Part shown: positions 8,711 to 18,100 of the stretch, piece by piece
How the letters are laid out: each line of letters starts with the position of its first letter
How positions within the stretch are numbered: the first letter of the stretch is position 1
DNA from: Burkholderia sp. Ac-20365
GTDB taxonomy: Bacteria > Pseudomonadota > Gammaproteobacteria > Burkholderiales > Burkholderiaceae
DNA length: 63,737 nucleotides
Direction: 5' to 3'
Assembly: GCF_017104715.1 (NCBI RefSeq)
Contig: NZ_JAAGPI010000048.1
Coordinates: forward strand, 1-63,737
Program-made: the position numbers and the translations under genes
The notes under the pieces: model-generated
Told to the model about the DNA's origin: nothing
The model's input: the letters and a program-made list of their open reading frames with translations, nothing else
Databases searched by the model: none

Positions 8711-10702
8711 ATGACAGAAGACGTAATCACGCCGCCCGCCGCTCTCGTGCTCGTCGTCGACGACGACGAGGGCATCTTGCGTCTCGCGCGCAAGTCGCTG
8801 GAGCGCGCCGGCTGCCGGGTCGAACTGAGCAGCAGCGTGGAAGCCGCGCATCGTGCGATCGTCGCGAATCCGCCCGATCTGATCGTGCTCGACTATCAGC
8901 TCGACGGCGCGGAGACGGGGCTCGACTTTTTTCGCCGCCTGCGCGGTGAAGGCGTGCGGATTCCCGCCATCCTCGTGACGGGTTTTACCGACGAATCACG
9001 CGTGATCGAGGCGCTGCGCTCGGGCGTGTCCGACGTCGTGCCGAAAGCGGGCGGCTATCTCGACTATCTGCCCGAAGCGGTCGAACGCGTGCTGTCGCAG
9101 ACGCGGATGCAGCGAGAATCGGCGGAAGCGCTGCTGTTGCGCGAACGCGAAGCGCATTACCGGATGATGTCGGAGGCGCTGCCGCACCTCGTGTTCACCT
9201 GCAATGCGAATGGCGACTGCGATTTCGTCTCGAAGCAATGGGTCGAATACACAGGCCAGGACGGCGCGCAGGCGCTGGGTCTCGCATGGCTCGACGCGGT
9301 GCATCCCGACGACCGCGAAGAAACGCGGCGCAACTGGTTGCGAACCGTGCGCGGCGACGGCGCCGACTACCGCAGCGAAATCCGCATCCGTCGGGGCGAC
9401 GGCGCGTATCGCTGGTTCGACGCGCGCATTGCGCCGATACGCGATGCCAGCGGCATCATCAGCAAGTGGTTCGGCAGTTGCACGGACATCCATTCGCAAC
9501 GCGAAGCCATCGAGGAGCGCGAGCGGCTGCTCGCGTCCGAACAGGCCGCGCGCCAGGCAGCGGAAGAAGCGAACCGCGCGAAAGACCGTTTTCTCGCGAT
9601 GCTGTCGCACGAATTGCGCACGCCGCTCACGCCCGTGCTGGCGGGCGCGCGCATGCTCGAGATGATGCAGGACCTGCCCGACGCGGTGCGCTCGGGCGTG
9701 GTGATGATCCGGCGCAACGTCGAGCTGGAAGCGCGGCTGATCGACGATCTGCTCGATCTGACGCGGGTGGCCAATGGCAAGCTGCGTCTTTCGCTGGAAA
9801 CCGTCGACGTGCACGACGTGATCGAGAGCGTGCTCGAACTGTTCCGCAGCGAGATCCAGACCAAACAGCAGGACGTGCACGTCAGCAAGAGCGCGCATCA
9901 TCATTTCGTGCTGGCCGACCGCGCACGCTTGCAGCAGATGCTGTGGAATCTGATCCGCAACGCCGCGAAATTCACGCCCGACGGCGGCCACATCTACGTA
10001 CGCACGCGCGACGAACGGATGCACGTGCAGATTTCGATCGAAGACACGGGTGTGGGCATCGAGCCGGAACAGATCGGCAAGCTTTTCAATGCGTTCGAGC
10101 AGGGCAGCCAGAACATGTCGCGGCAGTTCGGCGGACTGGGGCTGGGGCTCGCGATCACAAAGGCGTTGACGGACGCGCATGGCGGCACCGTGACGGCGCA
10201 AAGCCCGGGCGCGCATTGCGGCGCGACTTTCACGATCACGCTGCCCACGGCGGCCGAACCGATCGGCGAGCCCGCCGCGCCCGAGGCGGCGAGCGTGCAG
10301 CCTTCTGGCGGGCTGACCATTCTTTTGATCGAAGATCACGCGGACACGGCCGAAGTGATGGCGCAACTGATGCGCACGCTTGGCCATGAAGTGACCGTCG
10401 TCGGGCGTGTGGCCGATGCGCTCGCCGCGACGCAAAGCGCGAGCTTCGATCTGATCGTCAGCGACGTGGGCTTGCCTGACGGCACGGGCCTCGATTTCAT
10501 CAAGGCGTTCCGCGAGCGCGACGATGCGCCGGCTGTTGCGCTGACAGGCTTTGGCAGCGATGAGGATATCCGCCGCTCTCTGGAGGCGGGCTTCACGTCG
10601 CATCTGACCAAGCCTGTCAATTTTGCGCAACTGGAGCAGGTGATCGAAGGTGCGGCGAACGTGAAGACGCAAAAGAGTGCAGGCGAGGCGAGGACCGGCT
10701 AG
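8711..10702 (+). CDS. Hybrid histidine kinase, REC-PAS-HisKA-HATPase-REC
   Basis: A soluble 663-residue hybrid kinase. Domain order is receiver 1 (residues about 12-130, Asp61 in IVLDYQ), a PAS/PAC sensor (about 145-265, HYRMMSEALPHLVF), a short coiled linker, HisKA with H-box LAMLSHELRTPLTP (His300), the ATPase domain (DTGVGIEPEQ, GGLGLGLAITK), and a C-terminal receiver (Asp585 in LIVSDVGLPDG). No transmembrane segment is seen. The N-terminal receiver suggests it takes phosphate or regulation from another kinase, most simply the upstream CHASE3 kinase through the Rcp1-like protein. No DNA-binding output lies in the cluster, so the final target is unknown. Confidence 0.92.
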   Translation: MTEDVITPPAALVLVVDDDEGILRLARKSLERAGCRVELSSSVEAAHRAIVANPPDLIVLDYQLDGAETGLDFFRRLRGEGVRIPAILVTGFTDESRVIEALRSGVSDVVPKAGGYLDYLPEAVERVLSQTRMQRESAEALLLREREAHYRMMSEALPHLVFTCNANGDCDFVSKQWVEYTGQDGAQALGLAWLDAVHPDDREETRRNWLRTVRGDGADYRSEIRIRRGDGAYRWFDARIAPIRDASGIISKWFGSCTDIHSQREAIEERERLLASEQAARQAAEEANRAKDRFLAMLSHELRTPLTPVLAGARMLEMMQDLPDAVRSGVVMIRRNVELEARLIDDLLDLTRVANGKLRLSLETVDVHDVIESVLELFRSEIQTKQQDVHVSKSAHHHFVLADRARLQQMLWNLIRNAAKFTPDGGHIYVRTRDERMHVQISIEDTGVGIEPEQIGKLFNAFEQGSQNMSRQFGGLGLGLAITKALTDAHGGTVTAQSPGAHCGATFTITLPTAAEPIGEPAAPEAASVQPSGGLTILLIEDHADTAEVMAQLMRTLGHEVTVVGRVADALAATQSASFDLIVSDVGLPDGTGLDFIKAFRERDDAPAVALTGFGSDEDIRRSLEAGFTSHLTKPVNFAQLEQVIEGAANVKTQKSAGEARTG

Positions 10703-10724
10703 CGGTGCACGCACGCTGGTAAAA

Positions 10725-10760
10725 CACAAAGGGCCTGTTGCGTGCAACAGGCCCTTTGTG
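10725..10760. terminator. Bidirectional terminator
   Basis: A perfect 16-bp stem (10725-10740 with 10745-10760; loop CGTG). It lies between the converging hybrid kinase gene and mscL and carries A/T-rich ends on both sides. Confidence 0.92.
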
Positions 10761-10801
10761 CTTGAAAAGCAGCGCCGCTCGGACGCGGCATCGAGAACGC
10801 G

Positions 10802-11254
10802 CTAGACGCGCGGCGACTGCTTCAGCGAGTCGCGGATCTCGCGCAGCAGAAGCACGTCTTCAGGCGTAGCGGGCGGCGGTGCCGGCGGCGCAGCGGGTTC
10901 CAGCGTGCGCAGCTTGTTGATGAACTTCACCATCATGAAGATGATGAACGCGAGAATCACGAAGTTGATCGCAACCGTGATGAACGAGCCGTAGCCGAAT
11001 GCGGCAACGCCCGCCGTTTGCAGATCCTTGTACGACTCGGGGTTGCCCTTGAAGTTATCGGGTATGTGTCCGAGCAGGACGAACTTGTTGGAGAAATCGA
11101 GGCCGCCCGTCGCCACGCCGACGACAGGCATGATCAGATCCTTCACGACAGAGTTGACGATCGTCGAGAACGCTCCGCCGATGATCACACCGACTGCGAG
11201 GTCCATTACGTTGCCTTTGAGGGCAAATTCCTTGAATTCCTTGACTATGCTCAT
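10802..11254 (-). CDS. mscL: Large-conductance mechanosensitive channel MscL
   Basis: A 150-residue inner-membrane channel that opens under membrane tension and releases solutes on osmotic downshock. It has the conserved N-terminal amphipathic helix (MSIVKEFKEFALKGNVMDLAVGV), the first transmembrane helix continuing GVIIGGAFSTIVNS, a periplasmic loop, and a second helix (FITVAINFVILAFIIFMMV). After a proline-rich linker comes the C-terminal helix TPEDVLLLREIRDSL. Length fits the family (about 135-150). AAGGAG is 8 bases upstream of the ATG, which rules out the longer frame to 11407. It is probably monocistronic. Confidence 0.97.
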   Translation of the reverse strand: MSIVKEFKEFALKGNVMDLAVGVIIGGAFSTIVNSVVKDLIMPVVGVATGGLDFSNKFVLLGHIPDNFKGNPESYKDLQTAGVAAFGYGSFITVAINFVILAFIIFMMVKFINKLRTLEPAAPPAPPPATPEDVLLLREIRDSLKQSPRV

Positions 11255-11459
11255 CGGGCAGTTCTCCTTGAGGTCGATGGCGACATGATAGCCAACGATC
11301 GGCGCAACGTGAAATGATTTGGCGCCGGATCGCCTTGGGCTTCGGCCAGCATGACGCAGAAGTGACGAGGAACCGTCGGTGTTTGCAAACGGTGGGCCAG
11401 CAATCAACCCCCGCTTTCACAAGCAAAGCCGCTGTAAGGAATACGCCCGTATGTGGCGC

Positions 11460-12482
11460 TTAAACTTCGGCGGCGCGCGCCTGTTCGATGTGCGCGGCGA
11501 ACGTGACGGGATCGGTATTGGTGCCGCACAGCAGCACGCCGACGCGTTTGCCTTGCAGTTGTTCGCGCAACGGGCCGAGCAGGGCGGCCGTGGCGGCCGC
11601 GCACGCCGGTTCGACGGCCAGCTTCAGTTGTGTGAACAGTGTCAGCATCGCGGCGCGCAATGCGTCGTCGGTGACGGTGACGAGACGGTCGACATGCCGG
11701 CGGCAAAGCTCGTAGCTGTACTGCTCGGTATGTGGCGCCATCAACGAATCGGCGATCGAATGCATGTGGGTCATCTTCACGGTGTGATTCGCGGCAAAGC
11801 TGCGGTTCATCACATCGGCACCTTCGGGCTCGACGCCGTATACATGCACGCGCGGATTGGCGAGGCGCAAGGCCGTCGAAATGCCCGCCGCCAGTCCGCC
11901 GCCGCCGAGGGGCACGATCACGGCATCGAGATCGGGCGTCTGCGTCGCCCATTCGTAGCCGAGCGTCGCGGTGCCGAGCACCGTGCGGTAACCGTTGAAC
12001 GGATGCACGAAATAGCGGCCTTCCCCGGCCTCGATGCGCCGCACGATCTCGAACGCCGCGTTGACGTTGTCGGCCATCACGACTTCCGCGCGATATTGGC
12101 GGCATAACGCGATACGCGCAGGGTTCGCCGCGTGCATCACGACAACCTTCGCGCTGATGCCCATGCGCATTGCTGCATAGGCGACAGCGACAGCATGATT
12201 GCCGCCCGACACGCAGGTCACGCCCGCGATACGCTGGGCTTCATCGAGCGCAAGCAGGTTCGAGAAAGCGCCGCGCGCCTTGAAGCTGCCACCCGCCTGC
12301 AGCAGCTCGAACTTGAAGTTCACGAGGGTGCCTTCGAGCGTCGGAAAATCCAGCCGGTCGAACACGGGCGTTCGGACCACCCACGGCGTCAACGCAAAGT
12401 GCTGCGAGGCGATGTCGTCGAGCGTCGGGATCGGCTCGCCGTCGATCGTATGGTCGGTGTGCTGCGGCGTGGCGGTGGACAT
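11460..12482 (-). CDS. Threonine/serine dehydratase-like PLP enzyme
   Basis: A 340-residue fold-type II PLP enzyme. The cofactor lysine is Lys68 in GGSFKARGA, the phosphate/substrate loop is VSGGNHAVAVAYA, and the PLP-phosphate-binding glycine loop is PLGGGGLAAG. There is no C-terminal ACT regulatory domain, so it resembles catabolic threonine dehydratase or serine racemase/dehydratase more than biosynthetic IlvA. Expected chemistry is PLP-dependent deamination of a hydroxy amino acid to a 2-oxo acid; the exact substrate (threonine, serine or hydroxyaspartate) cannot be told. It lies 87 bases downstream of argE on the same strand and may be co-transcribed. Confidence 0.85.
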   Translation of the reverse strand: MSTATPQHTDHTIDGEPIPTLDDIASQHFALTPWVVRTPVFDRLDFPTLEGTLVNFKFELLQAGGSFKARGAFSNLLALDEAQRIAGVTCVSGGNHAVAVAYAAMRMGISAKVVVMHAANPARIALCRQYRAEVVMADNVNAAFEIVRRIEAGEGRYFVHPFNGYRTVLGTATLGYEWATQTPDLDAVIVPLGGGGLAAGISTALRLANPRVHVYGVEPEGADVMNRSFAANHTVKMTHMHSIADSLMAPHTEQYSYELCRRHVDRLVTVTDDALRAAMLTLFTQLKLAVEPACAAATAALLGPLREQLQGKRVGVLLCGTNTDPVTFAAHIEQARAAEV

Positions 12483-12569
12483 GGCGTGCGTCGTCTGTGG
12501 GTGAGGTCCGCGTATATGCCTTGTTGTCGTGAGCGTTGCTACGTCTGCTGCTATGTTCTGCTGCTTCGA

Positions 12570-13817
12570 TCAGTGCGCGTGCGCATCGACCGACATGCTG
12601 TGAATGAACTTGCCGAGGAACTGCTCGCACTGCGCGAGCTGATCGAGCGTGACGAATTCGTTGGCCTTGTGCGCCTGCACGATGTCGCCGGGGCCGCACA
12701 CGATGCTCGGAATGCCCGCCAGCGAGAACAGGCCCGCTTCCGTGCCGTAGGCAACCTTGCGCTTGTCCTGATCGGCGGTAAGGGCGCGCACGAGCTGCGT
12801 AATGGCCGCCTGTTCCGTTGCATCGAGGCCCGGCGCTGCGGCGATCTTCGTGAACTCGATCGCGGCCGCTTCGTGCTCGCGCTTCATTTTGGGCAACAGC
12901 GTTTCGCGCGCGTATTCGTCGATGCGCGCGAAGATCGGTTCGGGGTCTAGCGTGGGCAGATTGCGGAATTCGAATTCGAAGCTGCATTCGGCGGGCACCG
13001 TGTTGATCGCGTTGCCGCCTTTGATCGTGCTGGTTTGCGCCGTCGTGAACGGCACGTCGTAGAGCTGGTCGAACGGGCCTTGCTCGCGGAACTGGTCGGC
13101 CATGTCGCGGATGTAGCAGATCAGCCGCGCTGCGTATTCGATCGCGTTGAGGCCCTTGGGCGTGAGCGACGAATGCGCCGCGAAGCCACGCACGCAGCAC
13201 TGGTAAGCGTTGATGCCCTTGTGCGCGATGATGGGACGCATGCTGGTCGGCTCGCCGACGATGCAGCCATCCGGCTTGACGCCGCGCTTCATCAGGTCGG
13301 CGATCATCAGCGGGGCGCCCACGCAGCCCACTTCTTCATCGAACGACAAGGCCAGATGGATCGGCTTGGCGAGTTTTGTCTGCTGCATTTGCGGCACCAG
13401 CGTCAGCGCTGCGCCAATGAAGCCTTTCATGTCGCAGGTGCCGCGGCCATAGAGCTTGTCGCCGCGCACTTCGGGCTTGAACGGGTCGCTGTCCCAGTTC
13501 TGGCCGTCGACGGGCACCACGTCCGTGTGGCCCGAAAGCACGATCCCGCCATTCGTTTCGCCGTCATGCGCCGGAATCGTCGCGAACAGGTTCGCCCATT
13601 TGCCGCTTTCGTCATGCGTGAGCGTGGCTTCGACGCCGCGTTCGCGCAGCGCGTCGCGCACCGTTTCGATCAGCCCGAGGTTCGGGTTGCGGCTGACCGT
13701 GTCCATCGACACGAGGCGCGTGACCCAGGGAAGCGAAGCGGGAGAAGAGGACTCGGCGGATGCTGCGGAAGAGGAAGGCGTTTGTGCGGACAGCGCTTTG
13801 TCAGCGACCTGTGACAT
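12570..13817 (-). CDS. argE: Acetylornithine deacetylase
   Basis: A 415-residue M20 zinc amidohydrolase that should remove acetate from N2-acetylornithine in arginine synthesis. Metal and catalytic residues are intact: His97/Asp99 in SGHTDVVPVDGQ, Asp129 in GRGTCDMKG, Glu161-Glu162 in SFDEEVGC, the dimer-domain His in RGFAAHSS, and a final His in VQAHKANEF. The first ~28 residues are a Ser/Ala-rich non-conserved extension. The start at 13817 has GGAG ten bases upstream. Its neighbours are a PLP dehydratase downstream and a divergent M20 paralogue upstream. ArgE rather than DapE is favoured by GTCDMKG and the overall length. Confidence 0.9.
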   Translation of the reverse strand: MSQVADKALSAQTPSSSAASAESSSPASLPWVTRLVSMDTVSRNPNLGLIETVRDALRERGVEATLTHDESGKWANLFATIPAHDGETNGGIVLSGHTDVVPVDGQNWDSDPFKPEVRGDKLYGRGTCDMKGFIGAALTLVPQMQQTKLAKPIHLALSFDEEVGCVGAPLMIADLMKRGVKPDGCIVGEPTSMRPIIAHKGINAYQCCVRGFAAHSSLTPKGLNAIEYAARLICYIRDMADQFREQGPFDQLYDVPFTTAQTSTIKGGNAINTVPAECSFEFEFRNLPTLDPEPIFARIDEYARETLLPKMKREHEAAAIEFTKIAAAPGLDATEQAAITQLVRALTADQDKRKVAYGTEAGLFSLAGIPSIVCGPGDIVQAHKANEFVTLDQLAQCEQFLGKFIHSMSVDAHAH

Positions 13818-13964
13818 GACTTGGGCTCCAGCTTGTGTGTCTTTTGATGATACCCAAAAAACGCTTAATTAGCCAAAGCTCATAAAGCCCGAGTGCTTGA
13901 TGGGCGGGCGTTTGCGCGATGCAGCAATCGGTTGCTTACGTGATGAATGTGCTAAGGCCGACGA

Positions 13965-15140
13965 TTATTGGGCGGCAAGCAGCGTGAGCAACGCGCGTTC
14001 GTAGGTGCGATAGACGGGCGCGATGCTGGCAAGCTCGATGCGCTCGTCGGCGGCATGGATGCCTTCGCATCGCACGCCGAAGCCACACAACGCGGGCACG
14101 CCGAGCGATGCGAGGTAATTGCCGATATTCGACGGTCCCGCGACGGCCAGCGGCACGTTCTCTGACAATTCGTCGTGCGCCGCGCGCTGCAGCGCGCTCG
14201 CCATCGGATGCGAATCCGGCACGCGATACGCAGGCCAGCCCGCAATCCATTCGATCGACGTCGCGAGCGACGCATCGTACTGCGCGTCGTGATCGCGCAC
14301 GATCCGCTCGATCAGGCGCCGCGCTTCATTTGCGCCAAAGGCCGGCGTGAGTCGGCAATCGAGGTTGAGTTCGCAACGATCCGGCACGCTGGTGAACGTG
14401 CCGTCGCCCGCGCGGATGCCCGTCACGGTCAGTTGCGCGGGGCGGCCGAACGTGGGATCGACGGGTAGCGTGGTGTCATTCAACGCCGCCGCGAGATGCG
14501 CGCCGCGAATCGCCGCATTGAGTCCGCGCGTAGTGCTCGCGCCGGAATGCGCCGCGATACCGCGCACGACCAACTGAGCCCGAAGGAACCCGCGCGCGCC
14601 GACCACGATCCTGTCGATGCCCGGATAGCCGATGAACACGCCGTCAGGTCTGGGCGCATCGGGTGCGTCGAAAAAGGCGCGGGCGCCGCCGAAGCGGCCC
14701 GTATGTTCGTCGAGATCGAACAGGACGCTCAGCGTGCCAACAAGCGCATCGACACGTTGCGCGAATGCCGCAGCCAGATGCGCGAAGATCGCGACGGCCG
14801 CCTTGCTGTCGCCGCTGCCGCGTCCATGAAGCCAACCGTCGGCAATGTGCGCGCTCAAAGGCGGATACGTCCACGTCGATTCATCGCCGAAACTCGCGGT
14901 GTCGAGCGTCGCGTTAAGCAGATAGTGCGGCCCGCCGCCGTTGCCCCGAATTTGCGCGTGAAGGGCGAGCGGATCGCCATCGGCGGAAACGAGCCGGCGC
15001 GTACGCACCTGATGCGCGTCGAACCACGTTTCGACACACTCGAGCACCGGGGCACGCGCATCGATGCCGCCGCGGCTCGGCACGCGTACGAGCGCCGTCA
15101 ACAGATCGACGATCGAAGCCGTATCGACAGCGCCCGTCAT
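13965..15140 (-). CDS. M20 family hydrolase with altered metal site
   Basis: A 391-residue protein of the ArgE/DapE/carboxypeptidase-G2 superfamily. It keeps Asp80 and Asp111 (GRGSGDSKA), catalytic Glu145, the dimer-domain histidine (GIAAHSG) and the C-terminal histidine (EGIHAADERI). The usual first metal-ligand histidine of the GHxD motif is Thr78 (LNATLDTAS), and the second Glu of DEExG is His146 (DEHTG). It may therefore bind one metal, use a swapped ligand, or act on a different amide. It begins 9 bases after the mfd stop, so translation is likely coupled to mfd. Substrate unknown. Confidence 0.8.
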   Translation of the reverse strand: MTGAVDTASIVDLLTALVRVPSRGGIDARAPVLECVETWFDAHQVRTRRLVSADGDPLALHAQIRGNGGGPHYLLNATLDTASFGDESTWTYPPLSAHIADGWLHGRGSGDSKAAVAIFAHLAAAFAQRVDALVGTLSVLFDLDEHTGRFGGARAFFDAPDAPRPDGVFIGYPGIDRIVVGARGFLRAQLVVRGIAAHSGASTTRGLNAAIRGAHLAAALNDTTLPVDPTFGRPAQLTVTGIRAGDGTFTSVPDRCELNLDCRLTPAFGANEARRLIERIVRDHDAQYDASLATSIEWIAGWPAYRVPDSHPMASALQRAAHDELSENVPLAVAGPSNIGNYLASLGVPALCGFGVRCEGIHAADERIELASIAPVYRTYERALLTLLAAQ

Positions 15141-15149
15141 GTGACGGCG

Positions 15150-18100
15150 TTACGACGCGACGCGCCGGTCCGCCGCGCCCTTGGTCGGTGCGCCGAGCGC
15201 GCGCAGCGTTTCCTTCACGGTCGCGACCCGCACCGTGAAGTCGGGACTACGGCTTTCGATACGCAGCTTGTCCTGGCCCGCAAGCTTGATGTGCTTGTGC
15301 TTCTGAACCATTTCGATGATGCGCATGGCGTCGATAGGCGGATTCGGAATGAACTGCAGGCCGATCACCGCTTCGCCCGCATCGATCTTCGAAATACCGA
15401 GCGGCTTCGCGGCGAGGCGCAAGCGGTGCGTCTCGACGAGCGCGTGCGCCTGCGGCGGCATCTTGCCGAAGCGGTCGATCAGTTCTTCCTGAATGCCGTC
15501 GATCGAATCGTTGTGCTCGCAGTTCGCGAGGCGCTTGTAGAGCGACAGACGCTCCTGCACGTCGCCGCAATAGTCGGCCGGCAGGATCGCGGGTGTGTGC
15601 AGGTTGATCTCCGTCGTCGCGGCGAGCGGCGCGGTGAGATCGGGCTCCTTGCCGTTCTTCAGCGCCTTCACGGCGTCGTTCAGCATGTCGGTGTAAAGCT
15701 GGAAGCCGATCTCGTGAATCTCGCCCGATTGCTTGTCGCCGAGCACTTCACCCGTGCCGCGAATTTCGAGGTCGTGCATCGCCAGATAGAAGCCGGCGCC
15801 CAGTTCTTCCATCTGCTGAATGGCTTCGAGCCGGCGTTGTGCCTGCTTCGTCAGGCCTTGCGGATCGTGCACGAGCAGATACGAATACGCCTGGTGATGC
15901 GAACGCCCGACGCGCCCGCGCAACTGGTGCAGCTGCGCGAGACCGAACTTGTCCGAGCGGTGAATCAGGATCGTGTTCGCGCTCGGCACGTCGATACCCG
16001 TTTCGATAATCGTCGTGCACAGCAGCACGTTGGCGCGCTGCGCGACGAAATCGCGCATCACGCGCTCCAGCTCGCGCTCGTGCATCTGGCCGTGCGCGAC
16101 GGCAATGCGCGCTTCGGGCACGAGCGCTTCGAGCATCTGCCGACGGTTTTCGATGGTTTCGACTTCGTTGTGCAGGAAGTACACCTGGCCGCCGCGCTTC
16201 AGTTCGCGCAGCATCGCTTCGCGAATCACGCCGTCTTCCTCGCGTCGCACGAAGGTCTTGATCGCGAGGCGCTTTTGCGGCGCGGTGGCGATCACCGAAA
16301 AATCGCGCAAGCCTTCCAGCGCCATGCCGAGCGTACGCGGAATCGGCGTCGCGGTGAGCGTGAGCACGTCGACTTCGGCACGCAGCGCCTTCAACGCTTC
16401 CTTCTGGCGCACGCCGAAACGGTGTTCCTCGTCGATGATCACGAGCCCCAGCCGCTTGAACTGCACATCCGACGACAGCAGCTTGTGCGTGCCGATCACG
16501 ATATCGACGCTGCCTTCGTTGATCTGCTGGATCGACGCGCTGACTTCCTTGCCCGTCTTGAAGCGCGAGAGTTCCGCGATACGCACCGGCCAGTCGGAGA
16601 ATCGGTCGGTGAAGGTCTGGGTGTGCTGTTCGGCGAGCAGCGTGGTCGGCGAGAGCAGGGCGACCTGCTTGCCGCCCATCACCGCGATAAAGGCCGCGCG
16701 CAATGCCACTTCCGTCTTGCCGAAGCCGACGTCGCCGCAAACCAGCCGGTCCATCGGCTTGCCGCTCGTCATGTCGCCGATCACGGCGGCAATCGCGGCC
16801 GCCTGGTCGGGCGTTTCCTCGAAGCCGAAGCTCTCGGCGAACTTCACGTAGTCGCGCGGTTCGAGCGGGAACGCGTGACCTTCGCGCGCGGCGCGACGTG
16901 CGTACAGGTTGAGCAGTTCGGCGGCGGTGTCGCGGATCTGCTGCGCCGCCTTGCGCTTGGCCTTTTCCCACTGGCCCGAGCCGAGCGCGTGCAGCGGCGC
17001 GCTTTCGGGATCGGCGCCACTGTAGCGGGAAATGACGTGTAACTGCGCGACGGGCACGTAGAGCTTGCTGTCGCCCTGGTATTCGAGGTGCAGGAACTCG
17101 GTTTCGCCTTCGCCGAGATCCATCGTCACGAGGCCCATATAGCGGCCGATGCCGTGCTGCGAATGCACGACCGGGTCGCCGACCTTCAGTTCGGAAAGGT
17201 CGCGCACCATCGAATCGACGTTGCTCGCCTGTTCCTGGCGACGTCGGCCCGCGCGGCGCGCGAGCGGGCCGTATAGTTCCGTCTCGGTGAGAATCGCGAC
17301 GCCTTCGGCGGGAATCGCGAAGCCGTTGGCGAGCGGCGCGACGCCGAGCGCGAAGCGCGCGTCGGAGGTTAGCCAGTCGGCGTAGCTGTCGGCGGAAGCG
17401 GGGCGCAACGCGTTGTCGGCGAGCAGCTGCGCGATCGTCTCGCGCCGGCCCGCCGATTCCGCCGCGAACAGCACGCGGTTAGGCGTCGTCGCGAGCCACG
17501 CACGCAAGGCGGCGACGGGATCGTCGGCGTGGCGGTCAATGGCGAGATTCGGCAGCGGCACGGCCCAGCCGCCGCCCGCATTACCCGGCAGCGAAAGCCG
17601 CGCGAACGGCTTGGCAAACGTGTAGAAATCTTCGTCCGACAGGAACAGGCGCTTCGGTTCGAGAATCGGCCGGTCGCGATCGTGCGACAGGAAGCCGTGG
17701 CGCTGTTTGGTATCCGCCGTAAAGCGGCGGATCGCCGCGTCCAGGTCGCCGACGAAAACGAGTTGCGCGTTTTCCGGCAAGTAGTGAAAGAGCGTCGCCG
17801 TCTCTTCGAAAAACAGCGGCAAGTAGTATTCGATACCCGCCGACGGCACGCCGTTGCCGATGTCCTTGTAGATCGACGCGCGGCTCGGGTCGCCCTCGAA
17901 CACTTCGCGCCAGCGGCTGCGAAATGCGGTGCGGGCGGCTTCATCGAACGGAAACTCGCGGCCGGGCAACAGGCGCACGTCCTTCACGGGATACAGGCTG
18001 CGCTGCGAATCGGGATCGAACGCGCGGATCGAATCGACCTGGTCGTCGAACAGGTCGATCCGGTACGGCAGCGGCGAACCCATCGGGAACAGGTCGATCA

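Noticed and set aside
8996..10747. Long minus-strand open frame over the hybrid kinase (and similar ones over purL, lon, mfd and fadB, up to 1435 codons)
   Set aside because: These are antisense shadows produced by the high GC third-position bias; their sequences are Arg/Ala/His-rich with no family motifs and no ribosome sites, whereas the opposite frame is a clear known enzyme.
11460..15140. Arginine or threonine biosynthetic operon
   Set aside because: argE, a PLP dehydratase and an M20 paralogue are adjacent and co-oriented, but no other arg or ilv gene is present, so an operon for one pathway cannot be claimed.
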